Shown: positions 1-7,934, numbered from the stretch's first letter. The stretch: DNA of 10,284 bases from Ga0077527 sp038144955 (GCA_038144955.1 JAYQOT010000069.1:1-10284); one strand, 5' to 3'. Notes: generated by a model from the letters alone, not told the origin. Made by a program: numbers and translations.

Positions 1-849
1 TTGATGAAGACTGCAACCAGCCGCGTACGCGGCGTCGAACACGATATCGTCCAGATGCCGCAGGTCGGCGACAAGGCGCCGTATTACGAACCGCAAGGCG
101 ATGAAATAGCGATATTCGAAGCGGCCTACAAGCGCCGCCTGCCGGTGATGCTCAAAGGGCCCACCGGCTGCGGCAAGACACGCTTTCTCGAGTTCATGGC
201 GTTCCAGCTCAAGCGCCCGCTGGTGACGGTGTCGTGCCACGAGGATCTGACCAGCTCCGATCTCGTTGGCCGCTTCCTGCTCGAGGGCTCGGAAACCGTG
301 TGGAACGACGGTCCGCTGACGCGCGCGGTTAAAGCCGGCGCGATCTGCTACCTCGACGAGATCGTCGAGGCGCGCACCGATTCGACCGTGGTGATCCACT
401 CGCTGACCGACCACCGGCGCAAGCTGACCATCGAGAAAAAAGGCCAGGAAATCGACGCGCATGAGGATTTCATGCTGGTGATTTCCTACAACCCCGGCTA
501 CCAGACTGTGCTGAAGGATCTGAAGCCCTCGACCAAGCAGCGCTTCATCGCGATCAATTTCGATTTTCCCGCCGAGGAAGTAGAGCGGAAGATCCTGGTA
601 AGGGAAGTCCCGGGTACCAAGCCGGAGATCGCCGAGCAGCTGGTGGCGATTGGCCGCAAGGCACGGTTGCTCAAGGATCACGGGCTCGAGGAGTCAACCT
701 CGACGCGTGCGCTGGTTTACGCGGCAAGCATGATGGGCGCCGGACTTGATCCGGTGGCGGCATGCCAGGTGGCGATGGTCAATCCGATCACCGATGACAT
801 TGAGCTGTCGGATGCGTTGATGGAGATCGTCAACGCGCACTTTGCCTGA
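1..849 (+). CDS. cbbQ: CbbQ, AAA+ ATPase subunit of the CbbQO Rubisco activase
   Basis: MoxR-class AAA+ ATPase that, with CbbO, uses ATP hydrolysis to remove inhibitory sugar phosphates from Rubisco in the cytoplasm. Counting from the TTG at 1, Walker A is G53-PTGCGK59-T60, Walker B is LD119E120, the sensor-1 Asn is N164, a probable arginine finger is R181 and sensor 2 is R236, so the ATPase looks intact. The stretch PVMLKGPTGCGKTRF and the length near 280 residues fit CbbQ/NirQ/NorQ. The CbbQ call over NorQ rests on overall resemblance and on the CbbO-like neighbour; no Rubisco gene is visible to confirm it. The start is uncertain: TTG at 1 is followed directly by ATG at 4, and the upstream ribosome binding site lies outside the window, so the ORF could begin at either codon or further upstream. 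The stop codon sits inside the left arm of the palindrome at 845-971. Confidence 0.85.
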   Translation: MMKTATSRVRGVEHDIVQMPQVGDKAPYYEPQGDEIAIFEAAYKRRLPVMLKGPTGCGKTRFLEFMAFQLKRPLVTVSCHEDLTSSDLVGRFLLEGSETVWNDGPLTRAVKAGAICYLDEIVEARTDSTVVIHSLTDHRRKLTIEKKGQEIDAHEDFMLVISYNPGYQTVLKDLKPSTKQRFIAINFDFPAEEVERKILVREVPGTKPEIAEQLVAIGRKARLLKDHGLEESTSTRALVYAASMMGAGLDPVAACQVAMVNPITDDIELSDALMEIVNAHFA

Positions 850-971
850 AGCTACTGCGCGTCTGATGAGCTGCGTCGCGTGCTCGTCAAATAACTCGCC
901 TAACTGCGGGTTATGTCTCGTCATTTGACTGCGCTGCTCCTTGCTCATCAGCCTGCTCGCTACGCTTCAGG
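845..971. repeat. nested imperfect palindrome, MITE-like, between cbbQ and cbbO
   Basis: Four pairs of inverted segments are nested about one centre. CCTGAAGC at 845-852 pairs with 964-971, CTGATGAGC at 863-871 pairs with 943-951, GTCAAAT at 886-892 pairs with 923-929, and ATAACTCGC at 891-899 pairs with GCGGGTTAT at 906-914 around a 6-nt loop with one G-T wobble. The inner two pairs overlap by two bases, so they are partly alternative. The segments between are only loosely complementary. Terminal inverted repeats, a near-palindromic body and about 127 bp with no coding content are typical of small non-autonomous elements or dispersed palindromic repeats. I see no clear target-site duplication and no second copy in the window, so mobility is inferred. 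In RNA it would fold into a long interrupted stem between the two activase cistrons. It does not resemble a simple intrinsic terminator, because no U-tract follows the outer stem. Confidence 0.6.
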
Positions 972-1005
972 AGCCAGTGGTCTTTTATCAATTTCACGTT
1001 TTTGA

Positions 1006-3513
1006 ATGAAAAACACTCCTGCCATCGACAAGGCACTTGCTGATCTGAAAGATCAGAGCGTCGTCGCGCACCGCGAGGTCGAGGCGGTGCTGCCGGTGAT
1101 CATCCGGCATGGCGAAGAGACTGCGTTGCAATGGCTGGCGGCCTGCGCAGCGCTGTTTTCATTCGAACGCGAAGCCGGCAAGGCCTTTATTCGCGGCAGC
1201 CTGGAAGCAGAGCAGGTTTCGGAGACGGTGCTGCAGTGGACGGCACAGGCCCTGGCCTTCATGCAGTGGCGGGCATCGTGGCGTGCCCTGGAGGGCTTCA
1301 TGGCCAACCTCGCGCGAGCCTACGGTTCGCTTGGTCATGCTGGCGAGCAGCGCTGGGCTGACATCGGTTTCGGCTGGTGCGGTCGCCAGATCGAGAGCGG
1401 CGCGGCGTACTTCATGACGCCGGTGCTGGAACTTGCCGGTCGCCACGGCGGCATTACCGCAATCGAGCAGCTGGCTGCTCCCGCCGATGAACTGTACGAA
1501 TCGCGGAAACTGATGCTGTCCACCTACCTGCCGGGGGCGATCCGCGTGCGCAACCTGCTCGGTGCACAGGCGATCTTGCCGTGGGCATCCCGCGGTGCCG
1601 ACATCATGCAGGCCGGGCGAGCGCGCGGAGAGGCCTACTTCCGGCTCGAATCCGAAGAGAGCCTGTCGCTGCTACTGGAGCACCTGCCGGGTTACCGGTT
1701 GACCGACCGCAACCGGCTGCTGGCGATGCTGCTCGATGTCTGGTTCGGTGGTGCGTTCGAGCTCAAGGAAAGCAACTGGTCACCCGAGCAGGGGCGGCCG
1801 TTCATCGAAACCGACGGTCGCAGCATTTTTTTTCCGGCGGTGATGGCGGACCGTGAAGAGGCCATACTCGCGCTCCTGCATACCGCTGCGCACATGCGCT
1901 ATCGCACGTTCGACCGCGAGGCGATGCAGGAGATGTTCGCGGAATCGAAAATCGATTTTCCGGCGAGCGGGGCAGTGTCCTGGGCTGCGCTGTTCATGCG
2001 TTTTGGTGATGATGCGCTGCGGTTCCAGCTGATTTTTGATATTTGCGAAGATCTTCGCGTCGATTTCCGTGTTCAGCGCGACGTGCCCAACTACCTGCGG
2101 CGCATGCTGCGTGCCGCGCGCAGTCTGATCCGCAGCCATCCCGACAGCCAGCCGTATTTCGATCTGGCCGTGGCCAGCCTCGAGAGCGCGCTTTCACATG
2201 TTGCCGGCGAAACGGCTGATCCGCGCTTTGCACCGTTGTTCGCTGATGGCGCCACGGTCGCCGACGCCTGGCGCACTGCCCTGAAGATTTATTCCGGCAC
2301 CGCGCTGCCAGAGATTACCGATCTCGAGTCTTTTCATGCCGCCTACCTGCCGGGGCGTTCGCCGAACGCGACGCGGATGGCACATCCGCAGGAAAAGGAC
2401 GACAGCGATCAGCAGACGCAGGCCGGGGCCGACCAACAGAGTCAGCCGCAGGAAGACGGGGAAGAGGAATCCGAGCAGCCGCAGAATGCCGAGTCGGGCG
2501 ACGAGCGCGAGGACGGCGAGAAGAAGGAAGTGCCCAGTTACGGGGATTCGTCAGGACAGTCGGCGCGCGCCTCCGGACAGAGCGACAAGGAAGCGCCCAA
2601 CCAGGGCAGCAGCGACAAGGGTATACCGTACCCCGAGTGGGATTACCGCGAGTCGCGATACAAGCGCAACTGGAGCTGGGTGCAGGAGAAGCGTCTCGCA
2701 GAATCCAACATGAGCGAGACCAACAAGCTGATGCGGCAATATGCCAACGCGCTGAAACGGCTGAAGAAGGCCATCCAGTCGCAGAAGCCGACACGCGCTG
2801 CGCCGCTGACGCAGCAGCTCGATGGCGACGACATGGATCTCAACGCTGTAGTCGCCTTCGTTGCCGAGAAACGCGCCGGCCGCTCTCCGCGCCCGAACAT
2901 CTACAAGCGTCGCGAAATCCGCCAGCGCGAGGTGGCGGTGACATTGCTCGCCGATATGTCGACCTCGATCATGCAGCACCTGCCGGAAGGCGGTGGTCGC
3001 CTGGTCGACCGCGTGCGCGCCGGCGTGCTGCTGTTTGCCGAAAGCATGGAGGAAGTCGGCGATGCCTATTCGATCGCCGGTTTCTGCTCGAAATACCGCG
3101 ACAATGTCAGCTATTACACGCTCAAGGGCTTCAACGAAACGCTTTCGGAGGATATCCGCGCGCAGATCGGCGGCATGTCGGGGCGGCTGGCCACGCGCAT
3201 GGGCGCGGCGATCCGTCATGCCACGGCGCGTTTCGAGGGGGTGGAAAGCCGGCGCCGCCTGCTGCTGCTGCTCTCCGACGGTCGGCCCGAGGACTACGAT
3301 GATGGCGGCGACCGTCGCTACCTGCACGAGGATACGCGGATGGCGGTCAAGGAGGCGGTGGCCAAGGGCGTGCATCCGTTCTGCATAACCGTCGACACCA
3401 TGGCCAACCAGTACCTGCCGCAGATCTTCGGGCCCGGCCACTACCTGGTGCTCGATCACATCAACAGCCTGCCCAACAAGCTGCCCGAGATTTATCTGCG
3501 GTTGCGGCGCTGA
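1006..3513 (+). CDS. cbbO: CbbO/NorD-type VWA-domain protein, Rubisco activase adaptor
   Basis: Partner of CbbQ: in characterised systems CbbO binds the CbbQ hexamer and uses its von Willebrand A domain to dock on Rubisco. The 835-residue protein has a long helical N-terminal part (about 1-455), a very acidic, Gln/Ser-rich low-complexity linker (about 462-540), and a C-terminal VWA domain (about 640-830). The metal-binding MIDAS motif looks complete: D650-M-S652-T-S654, then T730 and D758-G. The length is at the long end for CbbO. ATG 1006 is the first start after an in-frame TGA at 1003-1005, and no other ATG/GTG/TTG start lies close downstream. No Shine-Dalgarno sequence precedes it (the upstream bases are CACGTTTTTGA), so translation may be weak or depend on cbbQ. 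NorD of nitric oxide reductase clusters has the same architecture and is the main alternative; pairing with a CbbQ-like ATPase does not fully separate the two. Confidence 0.8.
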   Translation: MKNTPAIDKALADLKDQSVVAHREVEAVLPVIIRHGEETALQWLAACAALFSFEREAGKAFIRGSLEAEQVSETVLQWTAQALAFMQWRASWRALEGFMANLARAYGSLGHAGEQRWADIGFGWCGRQIESGAAYFMTPVLELAGRHGGITAIEQLAAPADELYESRKLMLSTYLPGAIRVRNLLGAQAILPWASRGADIMQAGRARGEAYFRLESEESLSLLLEHLPGYRLTDRNRLLAMLLDVWFGGAFELKESNWSPEQGRPFIETDGRSIFFPAVMADREEAILALLHTAAHMRYRTFDREAMQEMFAESKIDFPASGAVSWAALFMRFGDDALRFQLIFDICEDLRVDFRVQRDVPNYLRRMLRAARSLIRSHPDSQPYFDLAVASLESALSHVAGETADPRFAPLFADGATVADAWRTALKIYSGTALPEITDLESFHAAYLPGRSPNATRMAHPQEKDDSDQQTQAGADQQSQPQEDGEEESEQPQNAESGDEREDGEKKEVPSYGDSSGQSARASGQSDKEAPNQGSSDKGIPYPEWDYRESRYKRNWSWVQEKRLAESNMSETNKLMRQYANALKRLKKAIQSQKPTRAAPLTQQLDGDDMDLNAVVAFVAEKRAGRSPRPNIYKRREIRQREVAVTLLADMSTSIMQHLPEGGGRLVDRVRAGVLLFAESMEEVGDAYSIAGFCSKYRDNVSYYTLKGFNETLSEDIRAQIGGMSGRLATRMGAAIRHATARFEGVESRRRLLLLLSDGRPEDYDDGGDRRYLHEDTRMAVKEAVAKGVHPFCITVDTMANQYLPQIFGPGHYLVLDHINSLPNKLPEIYLRLRR

Positions 3514-3534
3514 GCGACTGGGGGAATCTGTGCG

Positions 3535-4221
3535 ATGAACGGTGAATTGTGGGAAATGATGTTCAGGCTGGGCGCGGCACTGGTGGCGGGCGGGCTGATC
3601 GGCCTGGAGCGCAGCTATCACGGCCGTCCGGCGGGGTTCCGAACCCACACGCTGGTGTGCCTGGCATCCGCCTTGCTGATGCTGGTTACTGTCTACGAAA
3701 GTCAGTGGTTTCAGGGCAGTTCTCGGGTGGTGGTCGATCCCACGCGCATGGCGCAGGGCATCATGACCGGCATCGGTTTTCTCGGTGCGGGCGTGATCAT
3801 GCGCGAAGGCCTGTCGGTGCGCGGACTGACCACGGCCGCTTCGATCTGGGTGACGGCTGCGATCGGTATCTTGTTCGGTATCGGGTTCAACATTCCTGCA
3901 TTGCTGGCGGTGGCCGCGACATTGGGTACGCTGTCATCCTTCCGCTGGATCGAGAGCCGGATGCCCACCGAGTTCTACGCGCAGTTCCATGTCAAGTTCA
4001 GGCGTTCGAACCTGATGGCTGAGGAGGAATTGCGGGCGATTGTCAGGGCCGTGGGGTTTTCGATTGCCAACATGACCTATGAGCTGACTGATGGCGGTGA
4101 AAGTTTTGAATACCGCATGGGGATCAAAACACTCAATCCCGGAAACATGCATGCGCTGTCGGAACGGCTGAAAGCCGAAACGGCTGTTGTCGAGTTCAGC
4201 CTGACGCCCGTCGGTGCCTGA
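3535..4221 (+). CDS. MgtC/SapB family membrane protein
   Basis: Inner-membrane protein of the MgtC family, members of which affect Mg2+ homeostasis, membrane potential or ATP synthase activity; the exact role of this one is unknown. Family signatures are visible: GLIGLER at 20-26, GRPAGFRTHTLV at 30-41, a DPTR segment at 68-71 followed by GIGFLGAGVI (79-88), and GLTTAASIWVTAAIGI (97-112). About five hydrophobic segments are seen (roughly 10-24, 36-54, 73-89, 96-114, 117-135). A soluble C-terminal part of about 90 residues resembles the ACT-like domain of longer MgtC proteins. ATG 3535 has a purine-rich GGGGGAA eight bases upstream. It starts only 21 bp after cbbO with no terminator between, so it may be co-transcribed with the activase genes. 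Confidence 0.88.
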   Translation: MNGELWEMMFRLGAALVAGGLIGLERSYHGRPAGFRTHTLVCLASALLMLVTVYESQWFQGSSRVVVDPTRMAQGIMTGIGFLGAGVIMREGLSVRGLTTAASIWVTAAIGILFGIGFNIPALLAVAATLGTLSSFRWIESRMPTEFYAQFHVKFRRSNLMAEEELRAIVRAVGFSIANMTYELTDGGESFEYRMGIKTLNPGNMHALSERLKAETAVVEFSLTPVGA

Positions 4222-5359
4222 GACTGTTCCCCTGGTTGCGGGGTTTGCGACGCGCGCCGCGACCGCGGAGTATGTGCGCACGACCGGCACCAGCTGCGGT
4301 GAAGGTCATTACAGTGATTTTCTCAATCAGCATCTGCAGCTTTCTTCGCTGGGGCTGGGCACGTTCCCCGGTGCTGCAACAGATGAAGTTGATGCGGCTT
4401 GTGCAGAGACGATCGAGCGGGGACTGCGCAACGGGATCAATGTCATCGATACCGCTGCGCATTATCGCTACGGCCGGTCAATGCGTGCCGTGGGTGAAGG
4501 TTTGCGCCGGGCGTTTGCGAAGGAGGTCCGGCGCGACCAGGTTTATGTGATCGGCAAGGGTGGGTTTCTGCGTTTCGACGACGGCCCGCCCGCAGACATT
4601 GATGCATGGTTCGAACGGCAGATCGCGCGCAAGGGGCTGGGTACAAACGAGGATCTTACCGGGGTGCATTGTCTGGCGCCCGGATACATCGCGCAGCAGA
4701 TTGACCAAATGCGCGCGGCTACCGGACTGGAGACGCTGGATGCTTTCCTGATCGATCAGCCCGAGGTGCATATCCCGCGCCTGGGGAAAGAGGTTCTGAA
4801 CCGGCGCCTGCAAAGTGTGTTCGCGGTGTGCGAACAGGCGGTCCGGCAGAACAAGATCCGCAGCTACGGCATATCGACTTTCGACGGTTTCCGCGTCGAA
4901 ACCGATCATGCGCTGTTCCAGTCGCTGGCTTCGCTGCTCGGCCTGGCGGAGAATGCGGCGCGGACCGTCGGCAGCGACGGGCACCATTTTCGGGTTGTGC
5001 AGCTGCCGTTCAATGCCTTGATGAACGAAGGTTTCACCCGCTTCAACCAGGCTACCGGTCAGGGCAATGTTGCCTCGACTTTGCAGGCTGCCTACCAGCT
5101 GCGCCTGTTTGTGGTCGGCAGCCATGGCCTGGCGAAAGGGAAACTCGCCGCCACGGACATCGAACTGCTGCGCGGTGCGATTCCGGATTGCCGGAACGAG
5201 GCACAGAGAGCCCTGCAGTTCAACCGTTCAACTCCGGGCCTCGGCGTCAGCCTGGCCGGGATCAGCGCCACGGCACATCTGGATGATTTGATTGAGGTAT
5301 CACGCCTGCCGCCGATGAAACGTGAAAACTATCTGCAACTCTACCGGCGCACGGAGTAG
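4214..5359 (+). CDS. aldo/keto reductase family protein with substituted catalytic His
   Basis: NAD(P)H-dependent oxidoreductase fold (TIM barrel); the substrate is not predictable. Of the usual AKR catalytic tetrad, Asp D79 and Tyr Y84 (in IDTAAHYRYG) and Lys K115 (in VIGKGG) are present. The strand that normally reads L-H-N-P-E reads I180-D181-Q182-P183-E184, which places Asp where the catalytic His is expected. A later IRSYGIST segment is typical of the family. At 381 residues it is longer than common AKRs (about 320-350), mainly through an N-terminal extension of some 40 residues before LSSLGLGTFPG. The chosen start is GTG 4214, which overlaps the end of the mgtC-family gene by 8 bp and has no clear ribosome binding site; an in-frame GTG at 4274 is an alternative. 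Translational coupling to the upstream gene is likely. No terminator is evident after the stop. Confidence 0.8.
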   Translation: MPETVPLVAGFATRAATAEYVRTTGTSCGEGHYSDFLNQHLQLSSLGLGTFPGAATDEVDAACAETIERGLRNGINVIDTAAHYRYGRSMRAVGEGLRRAFAKEVRRDQVYVIGKGGFLRFDDGPPADIDAWFERQIARKGLGTNEDLTGVHCLAPGYIAQQIDQMRAATGLETLDAFLIDQPEVHIPRLGKEVLNRRLQSVFAVCEQAVRQNKIRSYGISTFDGFRVETDHALFQSLASLLGLAENAARTVGSDGHHFRVVQLPFNALMNEGFTRFNQATGQGNVASTLQAAYQLRLFVVGSHGLAKGKLAATDIELLRGAIPDCRNEAQRALQFNRSTPGLGVSLAGISATAHLDDLIEVSRLPPMKRENYLQLYRRTE

Positions 5360-5420
5360 CGGGATGCGCTTTTCACGGGGGCTGGCTTGTTGCACAATCC
5401 AATAAGGGATTTTTGATCTG

Positions 5421-5427
5421 AGAGGAG
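5421..5427 (+). promoter_or_regulatory. strong ribosome binding site for the cupin gene
   Basis: AGAGGAG lies six bases before ATG 5434. It is the best Shine-Dalgarno match before any gene in this window. With the 74-bp gap after the aldo/keto reductase gene, it suggests that the cupin gene is translated independently and strongly. I see no convincing sigma-70 promoter in the gap, only a loose TTTCAC/ACAATC pair. Confidence 0.7.
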
Positions 5428-5433
5428 TCCAAC

Positions 5434-5934
5434 ATGAGTCATACGCTCGAACAGTTTGCCACCCGTTGCCACGACCTGATCAAGGCCGAACCAGGGCCGG
5501 CCGGGCGCAAGAAGGTGGCGGCACTGCTGCAGGAAGTGCTGAAGGACAAATCGTTTATCGACAAGCACGTCGATCCCAGCGTCGGAGAGCGCAAGATTCT
5601 TTACGAGGATCCGGAGTTCGGGTTCTGCATACTCGCGCACGACTATACCGACGCCAAGACCAGCGGGCCGCATGATCACGCACATTCCTGGGCAATCTAC
5701 GGCCAGGCGCGCGGGGAGACCGAGATGCGCGATTACCAGTTGCTGGAACCGGCCAGCGCCGACAAGCCGGGCAAGGTCAAGGTGACGCGTTCCTACAAGC
5801 TGACGCCAGGCATCGCCCATGTTTACAATGAGGGCGACCTGCATTCGCCGAAACGCACCGGACCGACCAGCCTGATCCGCATCGAAGGCACCAACATGGC
5901 CAAGGTGAAGCGTTTCAAGTACGAAGCTGTGTAG
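5434..5934 (+). CDS. small cupin-fold protein, cysteine-dioxygenase-like
   Basis: A 166-residue cytoplasmic protein with a short helical N-terminus (1-45) and one cupin barrel. The metal-site motif GPHDHAHSW supplies H80, H82 and H84, followed by E95 and E97. The second cupin motif is LTPGIAHVYNEGDLHSP, with H129 and H137. The His-x-His plus distal His pattern resembles thiol dioxygenases and other Fe(II) cupins, but the substrate cannot be told from sequence, and the CDO Tyr/Cys cofactor pair is not obvious. It has its own strong ribosome binding site and ends 16 bp before an intrinsic terminator, so it is either the last gene of the cbbQ-cbbO-mgtC-AKR run or a single-gene unit. The cupin fold is well supported; the enzymatic activity is inferred. 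Confidence 0.75.
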   Translation: MSHTLEQFATRCHDLIKAEPGPAGRKKVAALLQEVLKDKSFIDKHVDPSVGERKILYEDPEFGFCILAHDYTDAKTSGPHDHAHSWAIYGQARGETEMRDYQLLEPASADKPGKVKVTRSYKLTPGIAHVYNEGDLHSPKRTGPTSLIRIEGTNMAKVKRFKYEAV

Positions 5935-5950
5935 CTGTATTCCTTCAATG

Positions 5951-5978
5951 AAAAAGGCCGCCCGCGGGCGGCCTTTTT
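5951..5978. terminator. bidirectional intrinsic terminator
   Basis: Perfect 28-bp palindrome with 14-base arms: five A, then GGCCGCCCG, mirrored and ending in five T. In either direction it gives a GC-rich stem followed by a U-tract. It lies between the cupin stop (5934, + strand) and the stop of the convergent transporter gene (5995, - strand), so it can end transcription from both sides. Confidence 0.93.
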
Positions 5979-5994
5979 GTTGCCCGGTGCATGT

Positions 5995-7290
5995 TCAATG
6001 GTGCGCGTCAGCGGGGATGACCGGCAACGGGCCGCTGGCGACGTTGTGCAGGTGACGTTTGCGTACCAGGATCATGGACAGGGTGACGAACAGGCCGAAC
6101 ATCGTGATGACGATATAGATAGACAGGTTCAGCCAGATCAGCAGCGCATAAAGGCCCAGCATCACCAGGATCGACAGGTTTTCGTTGAAGTTCTGCACCG
6201 CGATCGAATGACCGGCGCCCATCAGGATATGGCCGCGATGCTGGAGCAATGCGTTCATCGGCACCACGAAGAAGCCGGCAAGGCCGCCGATCAGTATCAG
6301 CAGCGGAATGGCGATGAGCAGGTTGGTCACGAAGTTCATGATGATGACGATCAGGCCCATGGCAATGCCTACGGGGACCACGTTGACGGCGCGGTTGAGC
6401 GGCACCAGTTTTGCAGCGATGACCGCACCTGCAGCAATGCCGACGGCGCAGACACCCTGGAGTATGGTGGCCTGGGACAGGTTGTAGCCGAGGGCGACTT
6501 CAGCCCATTTAAGCACGATGAATTGCAGTGTCGCGCCGGCGCCCCAGAACAGCGTGGTCGTCGCCAGCGAAATCTGTCCGAGCTTGTCGGTCCACAGCAG
6601 TTTCACGCAATGTGCGAATTCGCGTACCAGATAGAGGGGGTTCTTGCTCGGTGCGCGATGATCGACGCCGGTGTCGGGGATGTAGAGATTGAATACGGCG
6701 GCAATCCCGTAGAGCACCATGATGATGGCAATGGCAGCTTCGGCAGGTGTGTCCACTCCGGTGTCCAGCATGGGCAAGTCGAAGGAAAGCAGGCTGGCGG
6801 ATACGGTGGAGCTGATCAGTGCGCCACCCAACAGGGTGCCGAGGATGATCGAGCTGACGGTCAGCCCTTCGATCCAGCCATTGGCGACGACCAGCTTGTG
6901 ATGCGGCAGGTATTCGGTAAGGATGCCGTACTTGGCCGGCGAGTAGGCGGCGGCGCCGAGTCCGACCACGGCATAGGCCAGCAGAATGGCGGCGTAGGGC
7001 TGCATTCCGGGGATGGACCACCAATCATGGAAAAACATCAGCAGGCAACCCGCGATCTTGATGGTATTGGTAACGAACATCACCCGGCCCTTGGGCATGG
7101 AGTCTGCAAACGCGCCGACAAAGGCTGCGAATATCACGTAGGAAACCGTGAAAAAGAATTTCAGCAGCGGTGTCATCCACTCGGGGGCCAGCATGCTGAC
7201 CAGCAGCGCAATTGCCGCTACCAGCAGTGCGTTGTCTGCCAGCGACGAGAAAAACTGCGCCGCCATGATGATGTAGAAGCCTAATGGCAT
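5995..7290 (-). CDS. lplT: lysophospholipid transporter LplT (MFS)
   Basis: Inner-membrane major facilitator that flips lysophospholipids, notably lyso-PE, to the cytoplasmic face for re-acylation. The 431 residues are mostly hydrophobic with about 11-12 membrane segments. The N-terminus FYIIMAAQFFSSLADNALL is typical of LplT, and MFS motif A is visible as GAFADSMPKGR (59-69). The segment AAYSPAKYGILTEYLP is also characteristic. The protein is transporter only, with no fused acyltransferase (Aas) domain, and no aas gene is in the window. ATG at 7290 gives the expected N-terminus; only a weak GGCGGC lies upstream. The gene is 146 bp downstream of the small membrane-protein gene on the same strand and ends at the shared terminator. 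To my knowledge lplT is often found near alr in betaproteobacteria, and alr lies about 2.7 kb away here. Confidence 0.88.
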   Translation of the reverse strand: MPLGFYIIMAAQFFSSLADNALLVAAIALLVSMLAPEWMTPLLKFFFTVSYVIFAAFVGAFADSMPKGRVMFVTNTIKIAGCLLMFFHDWWSIPGMQPYAAILLAYAVVGLGAAAYSPAKYGILTEYLPHHKLVVANGWIEGLTVSSIILGTLLGGALISSTVSASLLSFDLPMLDTGVDTPAEAAIAIIMVLYGIAAVFNLYIPDTGVDHRAPSKNPLYLVREFAHCVKLLWTDKLGQISLATTTLFWGAGATLQFIVLKWAEVALGYNLSQATILQGVCAVGIAAGAVIAAKLVPLNRAVNVVPVGIAMGLIVIIMNFVTNLLIAIPLLILIGGLAGFFVVPMNALLQHRGHILMGAGHSIAVQNFNENLSILVMLGLYALLIWLNLSIYIVITMFGLFVTLSMILVRKRHLHNVASGPLPVIPADAHH

Positions 7291-7436
7291 GGTCTTGATG
7301 CCGCCGGGTCCGGTGTTCGATTGGTGCTGGTTGTGTGCCGGAATGGCCCGGCAGTCACACGGTTGATCTCGGTGTTACGCCTTGCAAAACAACAGCCTGC
7401 AATGAGACGCGGCTTTATATCACAGTTGCCGCGTGT

Positions 7437-7934
7437 TTATTGCGATTTTCCCCTGTTTTCCCTCTTGCGGGCCGCGATCTCCTTCAGCAGGGCTTCCTGC
7501 TCGGCAAAAGTGGGTATGCGGCTTGCGGGCTGTTCGCTGTCCCGATTGTCCGATGTACTGAAGCGGCCACGGAATCCCGACGGCGCGGCGGCCCCCTGTG
7601 ACAGGTAGACACTGGTACGCAGCTTTTTGTTGCAGGCGACAATCCTGTTCTCTAGGGTCAGGATATCCCGCATCAGCAGCAAGGTCAGTCCGCCAAGCGC
7701 CGGCCAGAGAAGATAGGGCCAATCGCCGGTGAAGCCGGCAGCAGTCGCCAGCGCCAGCGCCGGGAAGGCCGTGCCTGTCAGCGGCTCGCGCAGGTACCAG
7801 CCATGCGCGCCGGAGGGAAACAGCAGCAGCAGGCCCCAGGCCACCGCCCGCTTTCGCAGCAGGCGTGACAGGCGCAGGTTTGCCGCCTGCAACCCGGCAC
7901 CGCCCAGGTCGAATTTCTGCCATTCCCCGCTCAT
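7437..7934 (-). CDS. unrecognised small membrane protein with TM2-like segment
   Basis: A 165-residue protein I do not recognise. A basic N-terminus (residues 20-30, rich in Arg) precedes two or three hydrophobic segments (about 31-48, 55-68 and 72-88). Residues 41-49 read SGAHGWYLR, recalling the G-A-H-x-F-Y-L-G turn of TM2-domain proteins, though the match is partial. The C-terminal half (about 95-165) is polar, with a charged probable helix at 142-162, and is likely cytoplasmic by the positive-inside rule. ATG at 7934 follows GAGGAAGGA, a fair ribosome binding site. It is transcribed divergently from the LysR-type gene and in the same direction as lplT, 146 bp ahead of it. A membrane location is well supported; no function can be assigned. 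Confidence 0.7.
   Translation of the reverse strand: MSGEWQKFDLGGAGLQAANLRLSRLLRKRAVAWGLLLLFPSGAHGWYLREPLTGTAFPALALATAAGFTGDWPYLLWPALGGLTLLLMRDILTLENRIVACNKKLRTSVYLSQGAAAPSGFRGRFSTSDNRDSEQPASRIPTFAEQEALLKEIAARKRENRGKSQ

Noticed and set aside
694..948. 84-codon - strand frame covering the end of cbbQ and the palindrome
   Set aside because: Half of it is antisense to the conserved cbbQ C-terminus and the rest is palindrome sequence. No family resemblance is seen.
2551..3648. 365-codon open frame on the - strand across the 3' part of cbbO
   Set aside because: The + strand encodes an intact VWA domain with a full MIDAS motif here. The antisense translation shows no recognisable motif and runs into the start of the next gene.
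5977..7284. 435-codon open frame on the + strand spanning the whole of lplT antisense
   Set aside because: Its translation is dominated by Asp, His, Gln and Gly with no domain pattern, as expected from the complement of a hydrophobic GC-rich gene. The - strand frame is a clear transporter, so this is a codon-bias shadow.
7333..7360. Imperfect hairpin (GTGTG/CACAC with GCCGG/CCGGC) in the leader of lplT
   Set aside because: Short, with a bulge and no U-tract on the - strand; too weak to call a terminator or attenuator.
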